A stretch of DNA of 64,000 bases from Eurosta solidaginis (lineage: Eukaryota; Arthropoda; Insecta; Diptera; Tephritidae): positions 142,219,689-142,283,688 of the forward strand of contig NC_090321.1 in the NCBI RefSeq assembly GCF_040869045.1. Reading direction: 5' to 3'. Of this stretch, positions 11,524 through 22,984 are shown piece after piece. Made by a program: the position numbers and the translations under genes. How positions within the stretch are numbered: position 1 is the stretch's first letter; the number at the start of each line of letters is the position of its first letter. The notes below the pieces were generated by a model. It was not told the origin of the DNA and did no database searches. It saw only the letters and a list, made by a program, of their open reading frames with translations.

Positions 11524-11911
11524 TGCCGCCCCCCTTGCGGTACGCAACCTCACATTCCTCCAAAGATCACCGACCGTAAAGAAGAGGAAAAAATAAAAAA
11601 CTTATAACTAACTTAACCTAACGACGGCCAGTCCGCCGGCTTGGCACACGCACGATGAGTTGCATAACGTGCATGCTTGAGTGCTGATGCCTCGGTCATT
11701 CGCCACTCTTCCCGTCCTGGTTAGAGGTTGACGAGCCATGGTTGCCTAAAGCTAGGGATAAAGAAAAGCAGTAGGAAGATATATGTATGTGTTGATATTT
11801 CTTGCCGTTTAAAGAAAGACTCCATTTATTTAAGAAAAACGTACTATTTAAATGTATGAACTTAAATAAAATTAAAAAAGTAAAAAAAAACTAAATCACC
11901 CTTAATGCATA

Positions 11912-12385
11912 CTAAATCGGGTGGGTCCCCGAAAGTACCCACCCGAAGATCGTACCTTGCGCGAGCATTGCTCCGAAAGATGGTGGTAATGTGCCCGGCG
12001 TTATGATCTCGGCGTAAACGTCGCCGCCAAGAACAAGGCGAATTGGTGTGGACGCATAAAAATGGGGATCGTCCAGACGAATATGCTCGTATGGAGCTGC
12101 GACGCTGGGGTCGACGTTATATGTGGGGCTGACGCGCCTGAACTCATGGACACAGACTGCGTGAGTCGTCACCGTCTTGCTCTGTCAATGCTTGCCTCTA
12201 AATCTAATGAAACAGCCGGTTTCGCCGGCGGCGTGGGTCGTCGGCAGTGCTAACTCTCGCGCCAGCCTACGGTCGATCGTTGTGCGGGGGGAACATGCAT
12301 CAAGGAGTGCACGAATGAGGTGCAACCGCCCCCCGGCTTCCACCTTCACGACTGCAGTTGGCGCCAGAGTAGGAATGATTCCGTT
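11912..12385 (-). pseudogene. BEL/Pao aspartic protease region (DUF1758-type), broken
   Basis: Minus-strand translation gives 'ALLDACSPRTTIDRRLAREL', matching the BEL protease active-site region (D in LLDACS). After a stop near 12183 comes a separate frame with 'IRLVLGGDVYAEII', 'LPPSFGAMLAQGTIFGWVLS', the conserved C-terminal block of this peptidase family. A nonsense codon or frame break separates the halves. Reverse transcriptase, RNase H and integrase are absent; the LTR follows within 400 bp. Confidence 0.8.
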
Positions 12386-12568
12386 CTTAAAGGAACTGTG
12401 TTGTGGTAGCTGGCGCGGCCGAGTGGCCAGTCTACCGTCTCGGTTGTGTTCGTGCGAGTTTCGAATAGCGCGTAGCTGGCGCGGCCGAGGGGCCAGTCTA
12501 CGCTCGCGCGTTTTCCGTGGTGCTCGCAGGTGTCGTTGCGTGTGTGGGCGGAAAGGCCGTGATTCCGC

Positions 12569-13010
12569 TCAACTTTCCTCTCGTCTTTCGTGCGCTAATA
12601 GGGGTCGGAACGGCCGTGGGTCCGATCCCCTAGTGTTTGCTCGACCTGTAAAGGCCGACTCGGACGCATGGAGAGACAGCGCCTCATCCATAGTCCCGTC
12701 GTCCACCTGATGCGTCGTGGGCATCCTTTCATAGCCCTCCTCCTCCTCTTCTAAGACCAGCTGGTTCCAGCTCATGGGCTGCTCTGGCTCCGTTGAAATG
12801 TCTTCCATTGAAAAATGCAGTGTGGTATGATGGTTGCTACCACATCTTCGGCACCTGCCTTTACTCGTGCAGTCTCTAGCGCGATGCACCACCGAAAGAC
12901 AATTTGGGCAGAAGTTAGCTCTGATAATTTCGCGCAGCCGTTGCAGCGGAGACTTCGCGCGGTAGATAGGACACGACCAGATCGGATGCTACGCGCTGCA
13001 TAGATGGCAC
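12569..13010 (-). pseudogene. BEL/Pao gag C-terminal zinc-knuckle region
   Basis: The minus frame reads 'LQRLREIIRANFCPNCLS', 'HRARDCTSKGRCRRCGSNHH' and 'TTLHFS', with Cys/His spacing typical of BEL gag knuckles. It lies directly upstream of the protease remnant. The plus-strand frame at 12177-12710 is antisense to it and not a gene. The gag N-terminus is not recognisable beyond about 13020. Confidence 0.8.
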
Positions 13011-13020
13011 GGCTTCGGGT

Positions 13021-14828
13021 AACGACCGGCTTGGCGCTCGGTCCTCTTGCGTAGCGACGCGTAACGGGTCATTCTATTCAGAGAATGTGGAAGAAACAGA
13101 AACGGAGGCTCAGTTTATTTGTTATGACTGTGTCACGCGTTCGGGGGCGAATAGGCCCTAATTTTATTGTTGAGATTTGGGAAATTATATTAGCGCGTGC
13201 GTAAGGGGAAAACTATCTGTCGCTGCATAAAAAAAAATATTCATATTGGGCGCGCATTATGTGCATGGCCTCTTTCTCCGCACGTTATGTGCCTGGGTCT
13301 TTAGTGCCTTATTTTGTTTATTTCGTGTCACGCGGTTGCGTTTTAGTTAGCCACGGGCACACTAGTGCTGCAGAAAATGAGCATTTACGATTTTCGGTTC
13401 GCACATTCTGGTGCCGAACCGGGTAGAAAGTGTATAGCGTGGGTTCTTTTGAGTTGCTGTTATTTGTGTTGTTGGTGCTATAAACCAGCAACTTTCCTGC
13501 CCGCCGCAAAAAAAATGTTTGGACAGAAAAATTGTATGCTATATAAAGAAAAAAAATAAAAAAAATTTTCGCTTTGGAAGAGGGGAGAGATTTATAAAAT
13601 GTATAATTGTTTATTTGTTGGTATTGCCCTTCGCTTATTTGTTCAACTTTTCCCAAGTACGCTTGTAGTCCTGTTTTATTGATGGCCCTTATCAAAAGGC
13701 ACGGTTCCCGAAGGGTATTTGGCTCCGATACCGATTCCTCAGAAACGGCTTTTTGGGTACCCGTTTGCATCTTTTTATGCATCCCTAATGTAATGTACAT
13801 TTAAACTCGGCATATATATGTATATCCGTTGGTATACGTTTATGGACAGTCAGTGCACGGACTTTACCGCATTGGTAGGTTTACTAACTTTTCTGGCCCA
13901 TTTTCATTTACTACTACCGAGGCCCAAAATCTACCAATATTTCAGTATTTTCGCATTTAAAACAAATACTGCGATCATTTCTTAAATGTGCTTAAATGCC
14001 GAGTATACCCACCTAACCTTAAGAGGTGATGCTGACCGCACCAAGCAATTTTTGAAAAATTTGTGAAGAAATTCAAACAAGAAATAAATTTGTTTGGAAA
14101 TAAATGTTCTAGATGAGCACGCAAATATTCTTTCCTGCTTAATTTCATTACCTTTTTTGTGCATAATTTTGAATGGAAATGAAATGGGTTTAAGTAAACG
14201 ATAACATGCCCAAATCGGTTATTTTGTGGCAGGATTTTGATACTTTGGAAAACTATTGGTGCAATTAGACGTTTTGTTAAATTTTGTTTGTGCATTTCAG
14301 GAAATAATGAGTATCCTAAGGCCTAAGCTGTGTATCTATAAATACATGGAGTTTTGGTTTTGTTTACCTGTTTTTGTTGAAAGAGTTATTTCCTTGAGAT
14401 GTGCCTTATTTATTTTACACTAAATTATGAATTTTGGTGTACAAATATAACTGTAGCTATTGGACAACTTGGAAAACAAAATCTCCCACTACCACTACTC
14501 TTTTCATTCTTAGAATTCCGCTCACTGGTACCAGCATACCAACGGCAAAGGCAAAAAAACGCACATTCATACATACCCGTGTATAGAATGTAAAATTCCT
14601 ATGAATTGAAACAACGGGAAATGTATCAAGTGATTTTCCGTTCTTTCATTCTCTACTACGGCGTGGCCTGGCGTACAACCTACATATTTGTAGTAATTAC
14701 TAAAAAATTAACTTTTGAACAGTTGTGGTCAAAAAAAAAAATTTTTTTTTGATTTAAAAATATGCCCGCCCGGTCACAGTGAGCATTATTTTGAGGCAAG
14801 ACAATCATTTAGGTGAAACAGCCACGGA
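13021..14828. other. Unassigned interval
   Basis: A 160-codon minus frame (13318-13800) and a 106-codon minus frame (13975-14295) have no family resemblance that I can see. A poly-A/poly-T junction lies near 14730-14750. There is no LTR matching 11019-11523, so the upstream limit of the BEL remnant is undefined. Confidence 0.4.
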
Positions 14829-14960
14829 TCAATTTCTTTTTATGTGTGTGCCGGTGCCTATACCGACAGAAACATCAGAGCAAAGTACGAGCGAAGCGTG
14901 GAAAATGAAACCACCATCTGGTAGTGGCGTGGACCATATTTTTGTGTGTGCTGGAACTTC
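14779..14960 (+). other. Possible coding fragment, unidentified
   Basis: The plus frame includes 'DQFLFMCVPVPIPTETSEQ' and 'KPPSGSGVDHIFVCAGTS' and abuts the displaced Nup154 block. The composition looks protein-like but I cannot name a family. It could be another host-gene scrap or chance. Confidence 0.2.
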
Positions 14961-14961
14961 A

Positions 14962-15205
14962 ATTGGTGTAGTCAAAATTAATAAATATTTTACATCTCTT
15001 ATAAATACCCCAGACTTGGGCTTCGCCAAATCAACGCTAACAATTAAATGATTAAGTCCATCATAATATGCAACATTTCGCGCTTGCTCGTAAGTCCAAA
15101 TATAAATTTCAGAATCAATAGTTAACCACGCTCTCCCGATTTCCGGAAACATCCCCATCATACAGTGGCACTTTATATGCTTGAAATGTTCCAAAATCAC
15201 AGCAC
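14962..15205 (-). pseudogene. Nup154/Nup155 N-terminal block, displaced
   Basis: The minus frame reads 'EHFKHIKCHCMMGMFPEIGR', 'AWLTIDSEIYIWTYEQ', 'VAYYDGLNHLIVSV', 'LAKPKSG' and 'YLLILTTPIEV'. This matches the N-terminal propeller start of the inner-ring nucleoporin Nup155 (fly Nup154), roughly residues 95-175 of the human protein. In the real gene it precedes the blocks found at 15215-16200; here it lies after them and in another frame. Confidence 0.88.
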
Positions 15206-15214
15206 CTTACATAG

Positions 15215-16200
15215 CTGTAATGCTATATTTAGTTTCTCATTTTTACTATCAGATGCTTCGCAACCTTTAGCTGAGAGTGATTGTTGCATCATATGTGACA
15301 TTGGCGGTGAACGCGGTGACATTTGGCCGGCTGTATGTGGCATCGGTGTTGAAACACACATATGCGGTAAGTTGCGCGCTATACTATAATGCCCAGCATT
15401 TAATTGAGGGTTTAGTGCATTCATTTTGTTTGGTCCACTCTGGGTATTCGCTAGCATTTGAAAGGGATAGTATGGTTCGCCGGCGTATAGTAAAAATGCT
15501 TGTGCAGCCCAGAATGCCAAATCTGTATTACGATATTGACCTGCGCACGCTATGAGTAGAGAGGTGGTACGTGCTTAACGTTCAGTTTGTATTTGAAAGA
15601 ATGCTTTAACAGCTTCATTGTGTGGTGCATTGTAGGCAGTAAGTAATTGCTGAAGGATATCTACTGGTTTTAATAATGCTATAATATATGCACCTTGATT
15701 TGTGAGCAATACCACCTTTTTCGACTTTTTAGCTTTACGCAATACAGAGTTTAATTTCGATTCACATTTGTCACGTACTTCTGTTAAATTCCATACAATA
15801 CCATCCAAATTCAGCATTGCAGTTGCTTCAGCTAAATATAGACGACTTAAAAATGGTGCTGAGCTTATGGACCACAAATAAGCTTGATCTTGCTGTGATG
15901 TAGATACCAGCAGTAGAGTGCCCTCACTATGATATGCCGAATGTACTTGTTTTGGTTTATTCACTGTAGTATTGGGTGTATTACCGGGTGGAAGACGTCC
16001 ATGATATAAATAAAGACCTTGAGGTTTGTTGCTGTCCTGTGCTGTCTGCGTTGAAGCCATACCGGTTCGTGTTGTTGGAATGTTGGTAAATGTTTGCTTT
16101 TGAAGCGCATGAGAAAATTGCGTTTGTTGCATATGTTGCTGTTGCGGTTGATTAGGATTCTGTATTTGTGAACTTAATGGTCTTGTAGCAAAATATATAT
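15215..16200 (-). pseudogene. Nup154/Nup155 mid-propeller block with in-frame stop
   Basis: One minus reading frame gives 'KPKQVHSAYHSEGTLLLVST', 'YLWSISSAPF', 'VVLLTNQGAYIIALLKPVDI', 'AVKAFFQIQTER', then a TAA, and continues in the same frame with 'TTSLLIACAGQYRNTDLAF' and 'WAAQAFLLYAGEPYYPFQ'. This corresponds to about residues 400-650 of Nup155. The TAA occupies the site of a conserved Gln (a CAA to TAA change). The open region ends near 15215 in unrelated sequence. Nup155 scaffolds the nuclear pore inner ring, but this copy lacks most of the protein and cannot encode it. Confidence 0.9.
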
Positions 16201-16299
16201 TTTGTTATCTTTGTGTTAATATTTTTTGTATCTACCATTATTGGCAGTCTGTAAGACCTGTATCTGCATAGACTGAATAAATAAATAAATAAATATATT

Positions 16300-16790
16300 A
16301 AAATATATATCACCGATTTTAACGTTTCTACTTTCTAAATTAAGGGAGAAATGGCAAAAATTTTCTATCTGAACGATCGGTTGTATGGGATATAACTATA
16401 TATAGCTTCAATCAAAGTGATTTTTTCAGGATATCTTCTATGATATATTAGAATGTATATCACCGAGTTTCACGTTTATACTTTCTAAATTGCGGCAGGA
16501 ATGACCAAAATCGTCTTATCTAAACGATGGTCCGATCCTACCGGTTCCTACAAATGTCTAATATAATACAAAAATACATGCTTGTGCCAAATTTCATTGA
16601 GATATCTCAAAATTTGAGGGACTAGTTTGCGTTCAAACAGACAGACGGACGGACAGACGGACATGGCTATATCAATTCAGTTCGTCGCCCTGATCAATTC
16701 GGTATACTCAATGGTGAGTCTATCTTCTATATTTCTCAACGTTGCAAACATCGGACCAAAGTTAATATACCATTTCATGTTCATGAAAGG
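16300..16790 (+). repeat. Dispersed dipteran repeat with two 150-bp internal units
   Basis: Two diverged units start near 16308 and 16458 (TATATCACCGA... ACTTTCTAAATT). The tail holds CAGACAGACGGACGGACAGA followed by CGGACATGGCTATATCAATT and ends near a GAAAGGTATAAA motif. This combination is a very common interspersed sequence in flies. It abuts the truncated end of the 412-like element. Confidence 0.7.
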
Positions 16791-16796
16791 TATAAA

Positions 16797-17800
16797 TATA
16801 CTAAGCCTAAAGATAAAGACGCTGTTAGGCGATTCGTTGCATTTGCAAATTATTATAGGCGTTTTATACCTAACTTTGCGTCACGGGCAGCCCCTTTAAA
16901 TCGTCTAAATCGGAAAAAAGTTGAATTTGCTTGGGATGATGCTTGCGAAAATGCTTTCGAAAAATTACGATTATCATTAATGTCTCAACTTTCAAAATAC
17001 CCTGATTTTTCAAAACAATTTATTATCACTGTAGATGCATCTAAGAATGGTTGTGGCGCTATATTAACCAAAAACATGGAGATAATGATTTATCGATTTG
17101 CTTTGCATCAAAATCTTTCAATAAAGCCGAACAGAAAAAGGCAATCATAGAATTAGAGCTTTTAGCAATACATTTTGCTATTAAACATTTTCGGCCGTAT
17201 GTTTACGGTACACATTTCATGGTAAAATCAGACCATAGACCATTAGTGGATCTATTTAATATGAAAGATCCTTCCTCGAAACTCTCTAGAATCAGATTAG
17301 ATTTATCAGAATACAATTTTACAATTGAATATATTAAAGGAAAATCGAATGTCGTGGCTGATGCTCTTTCGCGTATAAGTATAGGCGAAATTAAAGATTC
17401 GACAAAACACCTTTTAGCCGTTAAAACGCTATCACAAACTAAACAACAAGAATTACAAAACGAAAAACTAAGTTTAAATGATACGAGTTCAAATGATAAT
17501 AAAGTACAAGTTTATGATAAATTTTCATGTGATTTTTTAAAAAAGATACCGCGATTAAAATCATCTATAAAATATGATAAAAATAAGGAGATCTCCAATT
17601 TACAAATTTATGCGCATTTAAAACATAAAAAATATAATTTACTTAATCTCGTGTCTGCTAACGAAATAACGAATTTAGATCAGTTACTTTCGAGGCTTGA
17701 AAAAGCAGCCGACAATCACAATACTAAGCAATTAGAATGGCCAAAAAACGATATATTTTTCAATAATTACAAAAAGGTTATATGCCAAATTAAGAACTAA
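16797..17800 (+). pseudogene. RT thumb and RNase H of 412-like pol, frameshifted
   Basis: It begins with 'VRRFVAFANYYRRFIPNFAS' (RT connection) and 'FIITVDASKNGCGAIL' (first RNase H aspartate). After a frameshift near 17070 come 'AIIELELLAIHFAIKHFRPY', 'VKSDHRPLVDLF' and 'GKSNVVADALSRIS'. The D, E and D positions of RNase H are visible, but the frame break makes the copy dead. Confidence 0.85.
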
Positions 17801-17819
17801 ATACTACTAGAAGAACATG

Positions 17820-18760
17820 ACTCGTGATATAGCGAAATTTGTGAAAAACTGCAATAAATGTCTTTTAAATAAAGTGAGACCAAAAACAAAAGAAAATCTT
17901 ATCCTTACTCCAACACCCTGCAAAACATTTTGACATAATAATTGTCGATACAATGGGTCCACTTCCAGAATCAAACTAAGTATGGTAACAAGTTCGCTGG
18001 TACTATGATTTGTGACTTTTCTAAATACCTGGTAACGGTAGCCGTACCCGATAAATCAGCAAAAACTATCGCAGGTGCTATTTTTGAAACCTTTATATTA
18101 GCATATGGTACAATGAAAGCCATTAGATCCGATTTAGGAACGGAATACAAAAATGTATTATTCTCGGAATTAACAAAACTTTTAAAAATTAATCACGATT
18201 TCTCAACAGCTTACCACCACGAAACTGTTGGTACTGTTGAAAGAAATCATAGAGTCTTTAACGAATATGTATGTGCATATCTTAATGAAACGTATTCAGA
18301 TTGGGATACATATTTGAAATACTTCATACTTTTACATAATACTACTAGTTCGGTTTTTGATAATACATTTACTCCTTTCGAATTAATATTTGGCAGAAAA
18401 TCTACAATTCCACATGAATTACTAAAGGAACAAATTGATCCGATTTACTATAAGATAGAAACTTATACAAAAGAGCTAAAATATAGAATGCAAAAAACTA
18501 ATAAGATGGCAACAAATTTGATTAATAAACATAAAATTAGAAATAAAGAATTATACGATAAAACGGCTAAGCCTTTAGAAATTAAAATGAATGATATGGT
18601 TTTAGTAGAAACAGAACCGAGAAATAAACATAGAAATATATATCAAGGTCCCTACATAATAAAGAATATCGATGGGCCAAACGTAACAATTTGCGATGAA
18701 ATTAATAAAATTGAAAAAACTGTACATAAAAACCGTATCCAAAAATTTACTTTAAATTGA
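17820..18760 (+). pseudogene. Integrase of 412-like element, frameshifted
   Basis: A zinc-finger tail (CNKCLLNKVRPKTKEN) is followed by 'DTMGPLPESN', a frame break near 17978, 'IRSDLGTEYKN' and 'HHETVGTVERNHRVFNEY', which are the three acidic positions of the DDE core. The C-terminal part has a basic GPY/F-like stretch ('RNIYQGPYIIKNIDG'). Only the one or two small frame changes disrupt it. Confidence 0.88.
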
Positions 18761-19147
18761 TAGTACTTTTAAATTTTACTAAATAATCTTTAAATATAAA
18801 TATATTTTAAGAATGCGCCAATGAATGTCAAAAAAAAAATGTTTAATTTTAATTTCGATACGGGCTAATTTACTAAATATATGTCACCTAAATAATAGAT
18901 AAAAGATAGCGACTTACTTACGTTTAGTATTAGTAGTAGTAGCTTATACAATAAGCTTACCATACAAAATAAAAATAATAATAACGGCTCACTTCAAACT
19001 AAACTAAATTTTCAAAATCTAAAAATTAACTTTTCCTACATATTTCTTTTTTGCAAATTTCAATTCTAATTCTCGTTGATATAGCGAAAAGAAGAATGTG
19101 GCAAGACTGATCACCTTGCTAAATTCTTCTTTTCTAAAGGGGGATGA
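18761..19147 (+). other. 412-like 3' untranslated region
   Basis: AT-rich sequence between the integrase stop and the polypurine tract, with an AGT trinucleotide run near 18930. No env-like frame. Confidence 0.6.
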
Positions 19148-19590
19148 TGTAGTACCATGTAGTGTCAAATTGGGTCACTGCATTAAATCACAGTAAAGCT
19201 GGCAACTCCCCCTCATAAGAATGCAAGACGCAATCCTTATTTTAACACTTGGCATCATTTGAAATGTTGGAGTCCAATAACGCAGAGATTCAACCCGATT
19301 GGTTAAAATAGTTATAAAGACTAAAATATTTGTTATGCAAAAGAAACCGAAGTGTTAAGACTAAAATATAAGAACCTAAATTAGCAGTGATAAAACTAAA
19401 CTAAAGCGTTAAGAGTTTAAGTCTACAAAAAACTAAAATTGTAAGAAATCATAAACAGTATATAAATAAAAGAGTTTAAATACCACTAAAATAACATTTT
19501 TTATTAAAAGAAACTAAAGAGGTGAGCTCGTGTTGTATGTGCGTGGGGCTAATCGCCCAAAAATAAGTGCCATCAAAATGCCACTTTACA
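19148..19590 (+). mobile_element. 3' LTR of 412-like element (443 bp)
   Basis: It follows the polypurine tract AAAGGGGGATGA, starts TGTAGTACCATGTAG and ends CACTTTACA. An AATAAA-type signal lies near 19466. No 5' LTR is present in the window. Confidence 0.75.
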
Positions 19591-20600
19591 ACAATTCTAA
19601 ATAGGATGAATATTGCAATTTGCTTATGAAATTCGAACACGTTATTGCATCATCCATTTTAACTAACATAGCTTCACATGCATGCTTGCCAAGTATCTTC
19701 AATTGTTAACATCACATGCATGTGTTGCCAACAGAAACAATGAGACTGGCAAATTCGAACGTGTATGAAATGTAATTTCAAAACAATGCACGAAAATGCT
19801 TTAAAACGCATGAAATTGTTAAAATAAAGTTGAAAAATATTGATAAAAACTTTTATATAAATAAAAAGCTTCTTTTAGTAAAAACAAATACGCCTTATTT
19901 TATTTATTTTCTTAATTATTTAAAGTCCACAATAGACACAACGCGGGCGACTACTAGAAATAATATAATTCAATAAGAAATATTTGTAAATTTAGAAGTT
20001 AATGCCAATTTCACACAGAGGCTTAATGACATAATTAGTCAAGTTTTCTACATAAAAGCCCTAATTGAATTCACTCTTCCATACAAAATACAAATTCTTA
20101 ATTATCTCACCATTGCTTTATTGAATGCCTAATCGAGTGCAAAATCCAGTCGGCGTTGATTGGTGCTTCGAATTTTATTGTCAATGTAACAAATGACAAT
20201 CAAAAATAAATTATTTTTAATAATTTTCGAAGAAAACACGAAAAAATTCAAAATTTAATTTTCGCTCGATTTTCTGTAAAAGATAATATGGCTTTCTCGA
20301 AATTAGGCAAATATTTTGTGAGGTGCAACATCTATTTATAATTAAGAAGGAAACGGCTGCTTTGCATTTTAACTATTTTTTGTAAAAACGAAATATTTTT
20401 TTGTGGCTGCTGACAGATGTTCGCTTAATGAAGCAAAGGGCCCTGCATGAAAAGGGAAACTAAATTATTTCATTAATAGAATTGTGATTCGATTAAGTTT
20501 CTGTGTTAAAACGGTATAACATTAAGATTAAATAAATAAGAACTTTATTATATTAAATAAATTCAACTCTAAACAAAAAGAGAATTTTATTTTTTTTAAT
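19591..20600. other. AT-rich interval, nothing recognised
   Basis: No long frame. CATGCATG-type clusters occur near 19675-19725. It ends at the 3' tail of a LINE fragment. Confidence 0.5.
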
Positions 20601-21135
20601 AAAAAATCAGGTTAAATATGAAAGTATTGAGTTATGCAAAGCAGTAAAAGAGTATTCCATGCTGATACAGTTATAATGCGAACACCAATTACGGAAGGGA
20701 TTATTTTTAGCAAAATTTTGTCGGCAAGTTCATAGGTGGAGAGGCACATATTGTCTAAATGTTTTTCTAGAATCTCACCGATGATGAGCTTGTGAAGGAA
20801 CATTGCCCCTAGTAATATTCTTCGGTTTTTCAAAATTCCAAGTACACAATTGATAAAATATGCATATTCAAACACAGTTTCGGATCAAAGAGAACTCCCA
20901 GATCACTTACAACAAATATACGCTCCAAGAGCGTGCTACTTAACGTATAAGGTGCTAAAATTGGTTATGCAGCTTGCAGTTAGAATAGTTTAAATCTAGT
21001 AAATTCTCTGTACACCAGCATTGAAAAGAGTCCAAGTCAACCTGCAAGAAATGAAAAGAGGATAACTCAGAGGGCAGGTATGCATAGCAGAGTTTCACAT
21101 CATCTGCATACATAGGAGTTCGGAAATGTAAGACA
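20600..21135 (-). mobile_element. Jockey-like LINE fragment, copy 1
   Basis: The minus strand reads 'MYADDVKL' near 21100-21120 and 'LKNRRILLGAMFLHKLIIGE' at 20770-20840. The same order is seen in the better copy at 22985-24190. Many stops; only the RT palm and C-terminal domain remain. Confidence 0.75.
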
Positions 21136-21473
21136 ATGGTAAGGATTATATCATTTTAAAATTTAAGCTAAATAATTTTAAAGTTTTTTTTTTTTAACTA
21201 TGTGTGAATTTTCATCGATCAGCTGTTACTTGCGCTACACAGACTCCTTTTCTTATTATATTTTTACGGTCTAAAGACCTATATAATATACAGATGTTTT
21301 ATAAAATTAAATAAAGTTATATAATAAGTTTTGTATATTAGAATTTACAAAAAAAGTAATCTTCAATTTCCTGCCTGAGTATTTGCCTTAAGTATGTGCA
21401 CAGAATTTTTTATTATTATAAGCAGCAGCTTGCTGATTCTGCTGTGAGCGTTGTTCGCGATCAATATTATATA
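21136..21473. other. AT-rich spacer
   Basis: Nothing recognised apart from poly-T runs. Confidence 0.5.
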
Positions 21474-21624
21474 TATGTGACCCGGCCTATGAAAAGGTGG
21501 CTTGTGAATCAAAAAAGAAATTGCGAGAAACAGCTGTTAAAGACAAACAATGCATTTCTTCAGTTTCTTAGTAGTAGTAATTTTTTTTAGTCATAAGCCA
21601 CCTTTTCATAGGGCGGGTCACATA
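21474..21624. mobile_element. 151-bp MITE with 34-bp terminal inverted repeats
   Basis: Left TIR 21474-21507 starts TATGTGACCCGGCCTATG; the right TIR 21591-21624 is its reverse complement with about two mismatches. A TA dinucleotide flanks each end, the duplication expected for Tc1/mariner-type transposition. There is no coding capacity. Confidence 0.8.
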
Positions 21625-21830
21625 TAATATAGAAAGTTTCAAAGGACAGAGGACTCCAAGTTTTCTTCTCTTCCTTGTTTTCTTCGTGTGGGATATAATG
21701 TTAGCTTCGTAGCTTGTTGTTGGCTTTGTAGCTTGTTGATGACGCTTTCGGAAAGGACGAGAAACCGAAGAACAAAAATTTTTGTTCGATTTATTTTGAG
21801 GTTTTTGTTTTTAATATTTTTATTGCTGCT

Positions 21831-22105
21831 GTTGGGAAGGACTAAATGCCAAGCAGCAGAATATTTTGGTTTACTTGGAGGTTGGATAGGTATAGCTTCC
21901 AACTCCCAATAATTATAAAATTATCATTTCAAAACTATTTTTGTTAAGAATATTATGAGTGGTGCTGTCGGAAGGGACGCGATATTGTATATCATTTTAC
22001 TTACTTTTAATTTTTTTGAGTATTATTTAAGGTGCCGTCGGAAAGGATGCCCAGCAACAGAATATTTAGGTATTCTTAGAGGTTGATAAGTCTAGCTTCT
22101 AATCA
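21831..22105 (+). repeat. Diverged 75-bp direct repeat pair
   Basis: Blocks at 21831-21905 and 22031-22105 share the order GGAAGGA... CAGCAGAATATTT... ACTTGGAGGTTGG... AGCTTCCAA with substitutions. No function is apparent. Confidence 0.6.
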
Positions 22106-22154
22106 TCCAAGGTGTATACAGATATCATATTATACCTATTTTATTTTTATTGTA

Positions 22155-22210
22155 TTTTTTTGAAGTCGACGCAAACACAAAACGGTCGATTAATTATTGT
22201 AATAGATCAG
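22155..22210 (-). mobile_element. Jockey-like LINE 3' end, copy 2
   Basis: The minus strand reads GACCGTTTTGTGTTTGCGTC then GACTTC and an A-rich tail. It matches the 3' end at 22985-23020. Only the terminal 50 bp or so is present. Confidence 0.6.
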
Positions 22211-22261
22211 ACATGCATGTAATTACAAAGCCATAATTAAAATAAATATTAAAGAACTTAA

Positions 22262-22972
22262 ATGAGATGCATAGAGGGAGTAAGAGCACATACCCTGCTT
22301 GCACCGCGCTTCCAGGACGCATCTTCGGATGCCTCTACGAAGGAGATTGGAGAGGTAAGACCGACACCCACAGACAGGAACCTCGCCAAAGGTCTTTCCA
22401 ATGACGGCGCTGTGAAGTGGGTAGTAAGGTCTTTCGAGGGCTACAAATCTCGGGAAGTGGATGGCATCCATCCAGCCTTTCTGCAGCTGGGAGAGGAATT
22501 AATCTACACCTGGCCAGGTTTATGAAGGATAGCCTCGCACTTGCGTATATTCTGACGGTGTGGAGAAGAGCGAAAGTGATCTTTATACCTAAGGTGGCTA
22601 AAAAGGACTCCTCTAGTCCTAAGCCCTTTAGACCGATAAGCCTGTTATCCTATGCTCTAAAAGCATCGGAGAAGATCGTAGACCACGAGATAAGATCAAA
22701 GACTCTCGACAGAATAGCACTACATCGAGATCAGTACGCATTCAGGACAGGCAGGTCGACAGAAATTGCATTTTGTCAGCTGACCACAGAAGTTCAAAGT
22801 GCGATCGATTGCGGAGAGGATGTGCTATGCGCATTTTTGTACATGGAGGGGGCATTTGGCAACACGGTCCACGTTAGTGTGAGTAGGGCACTCGAGAGAA
22901 GAGAGAATCAACGTCCAATCCGAATGTGGATGAACGCCCTATTGCGTACGAGGAATGCCGAAAATTCGAGTT
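22262..22972 (+). mobile_element. LOA/R1-like LINE reverse-transcriptase fragment
   Basis: Plus translation gives 'GYKSREVDGIHPAFLQLGEE', 'RAKVIFIPKVAKKD', 'FRPISLLSYALKASEKIVD', 'HRDQYAFRTGRSTEIAFCQL' and 'FLYMEGAFGNTVHV'. These are RT fingers and palm A; the catalytic box normally read FLDIEGAFDN is altered. It ends before YADD and is flanked by Jockey-like 3' ends on both sides. Confidence 0.8.
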
Positions 22973-22984
22973 TATTTATTTATT

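Larger units (their letters stand above)
16790..19590 (+). mobile_element. 412/mdg1-like Ty3/gypsy element, 5'-truncated
   Basis: It contains, in order, the end of reverse transcriptase, RNase H, integrase and a 3' LTR. Gag, protease, most of RT and the 5' LTR are missing. The integrase resembles the 412/mdg1 group of insect retrotransposons, and the LTR start (TGTAGT) also fits. The left end joins the dispersed repeat at about 16790. Confidence 0.88.

Noticed and set aside
12177..12710. 177-codon plus-strand frame
   Set aside because: It is antisense to clear BEL/Pao gag and protease sequence and has a biased Arg/Ser composition.
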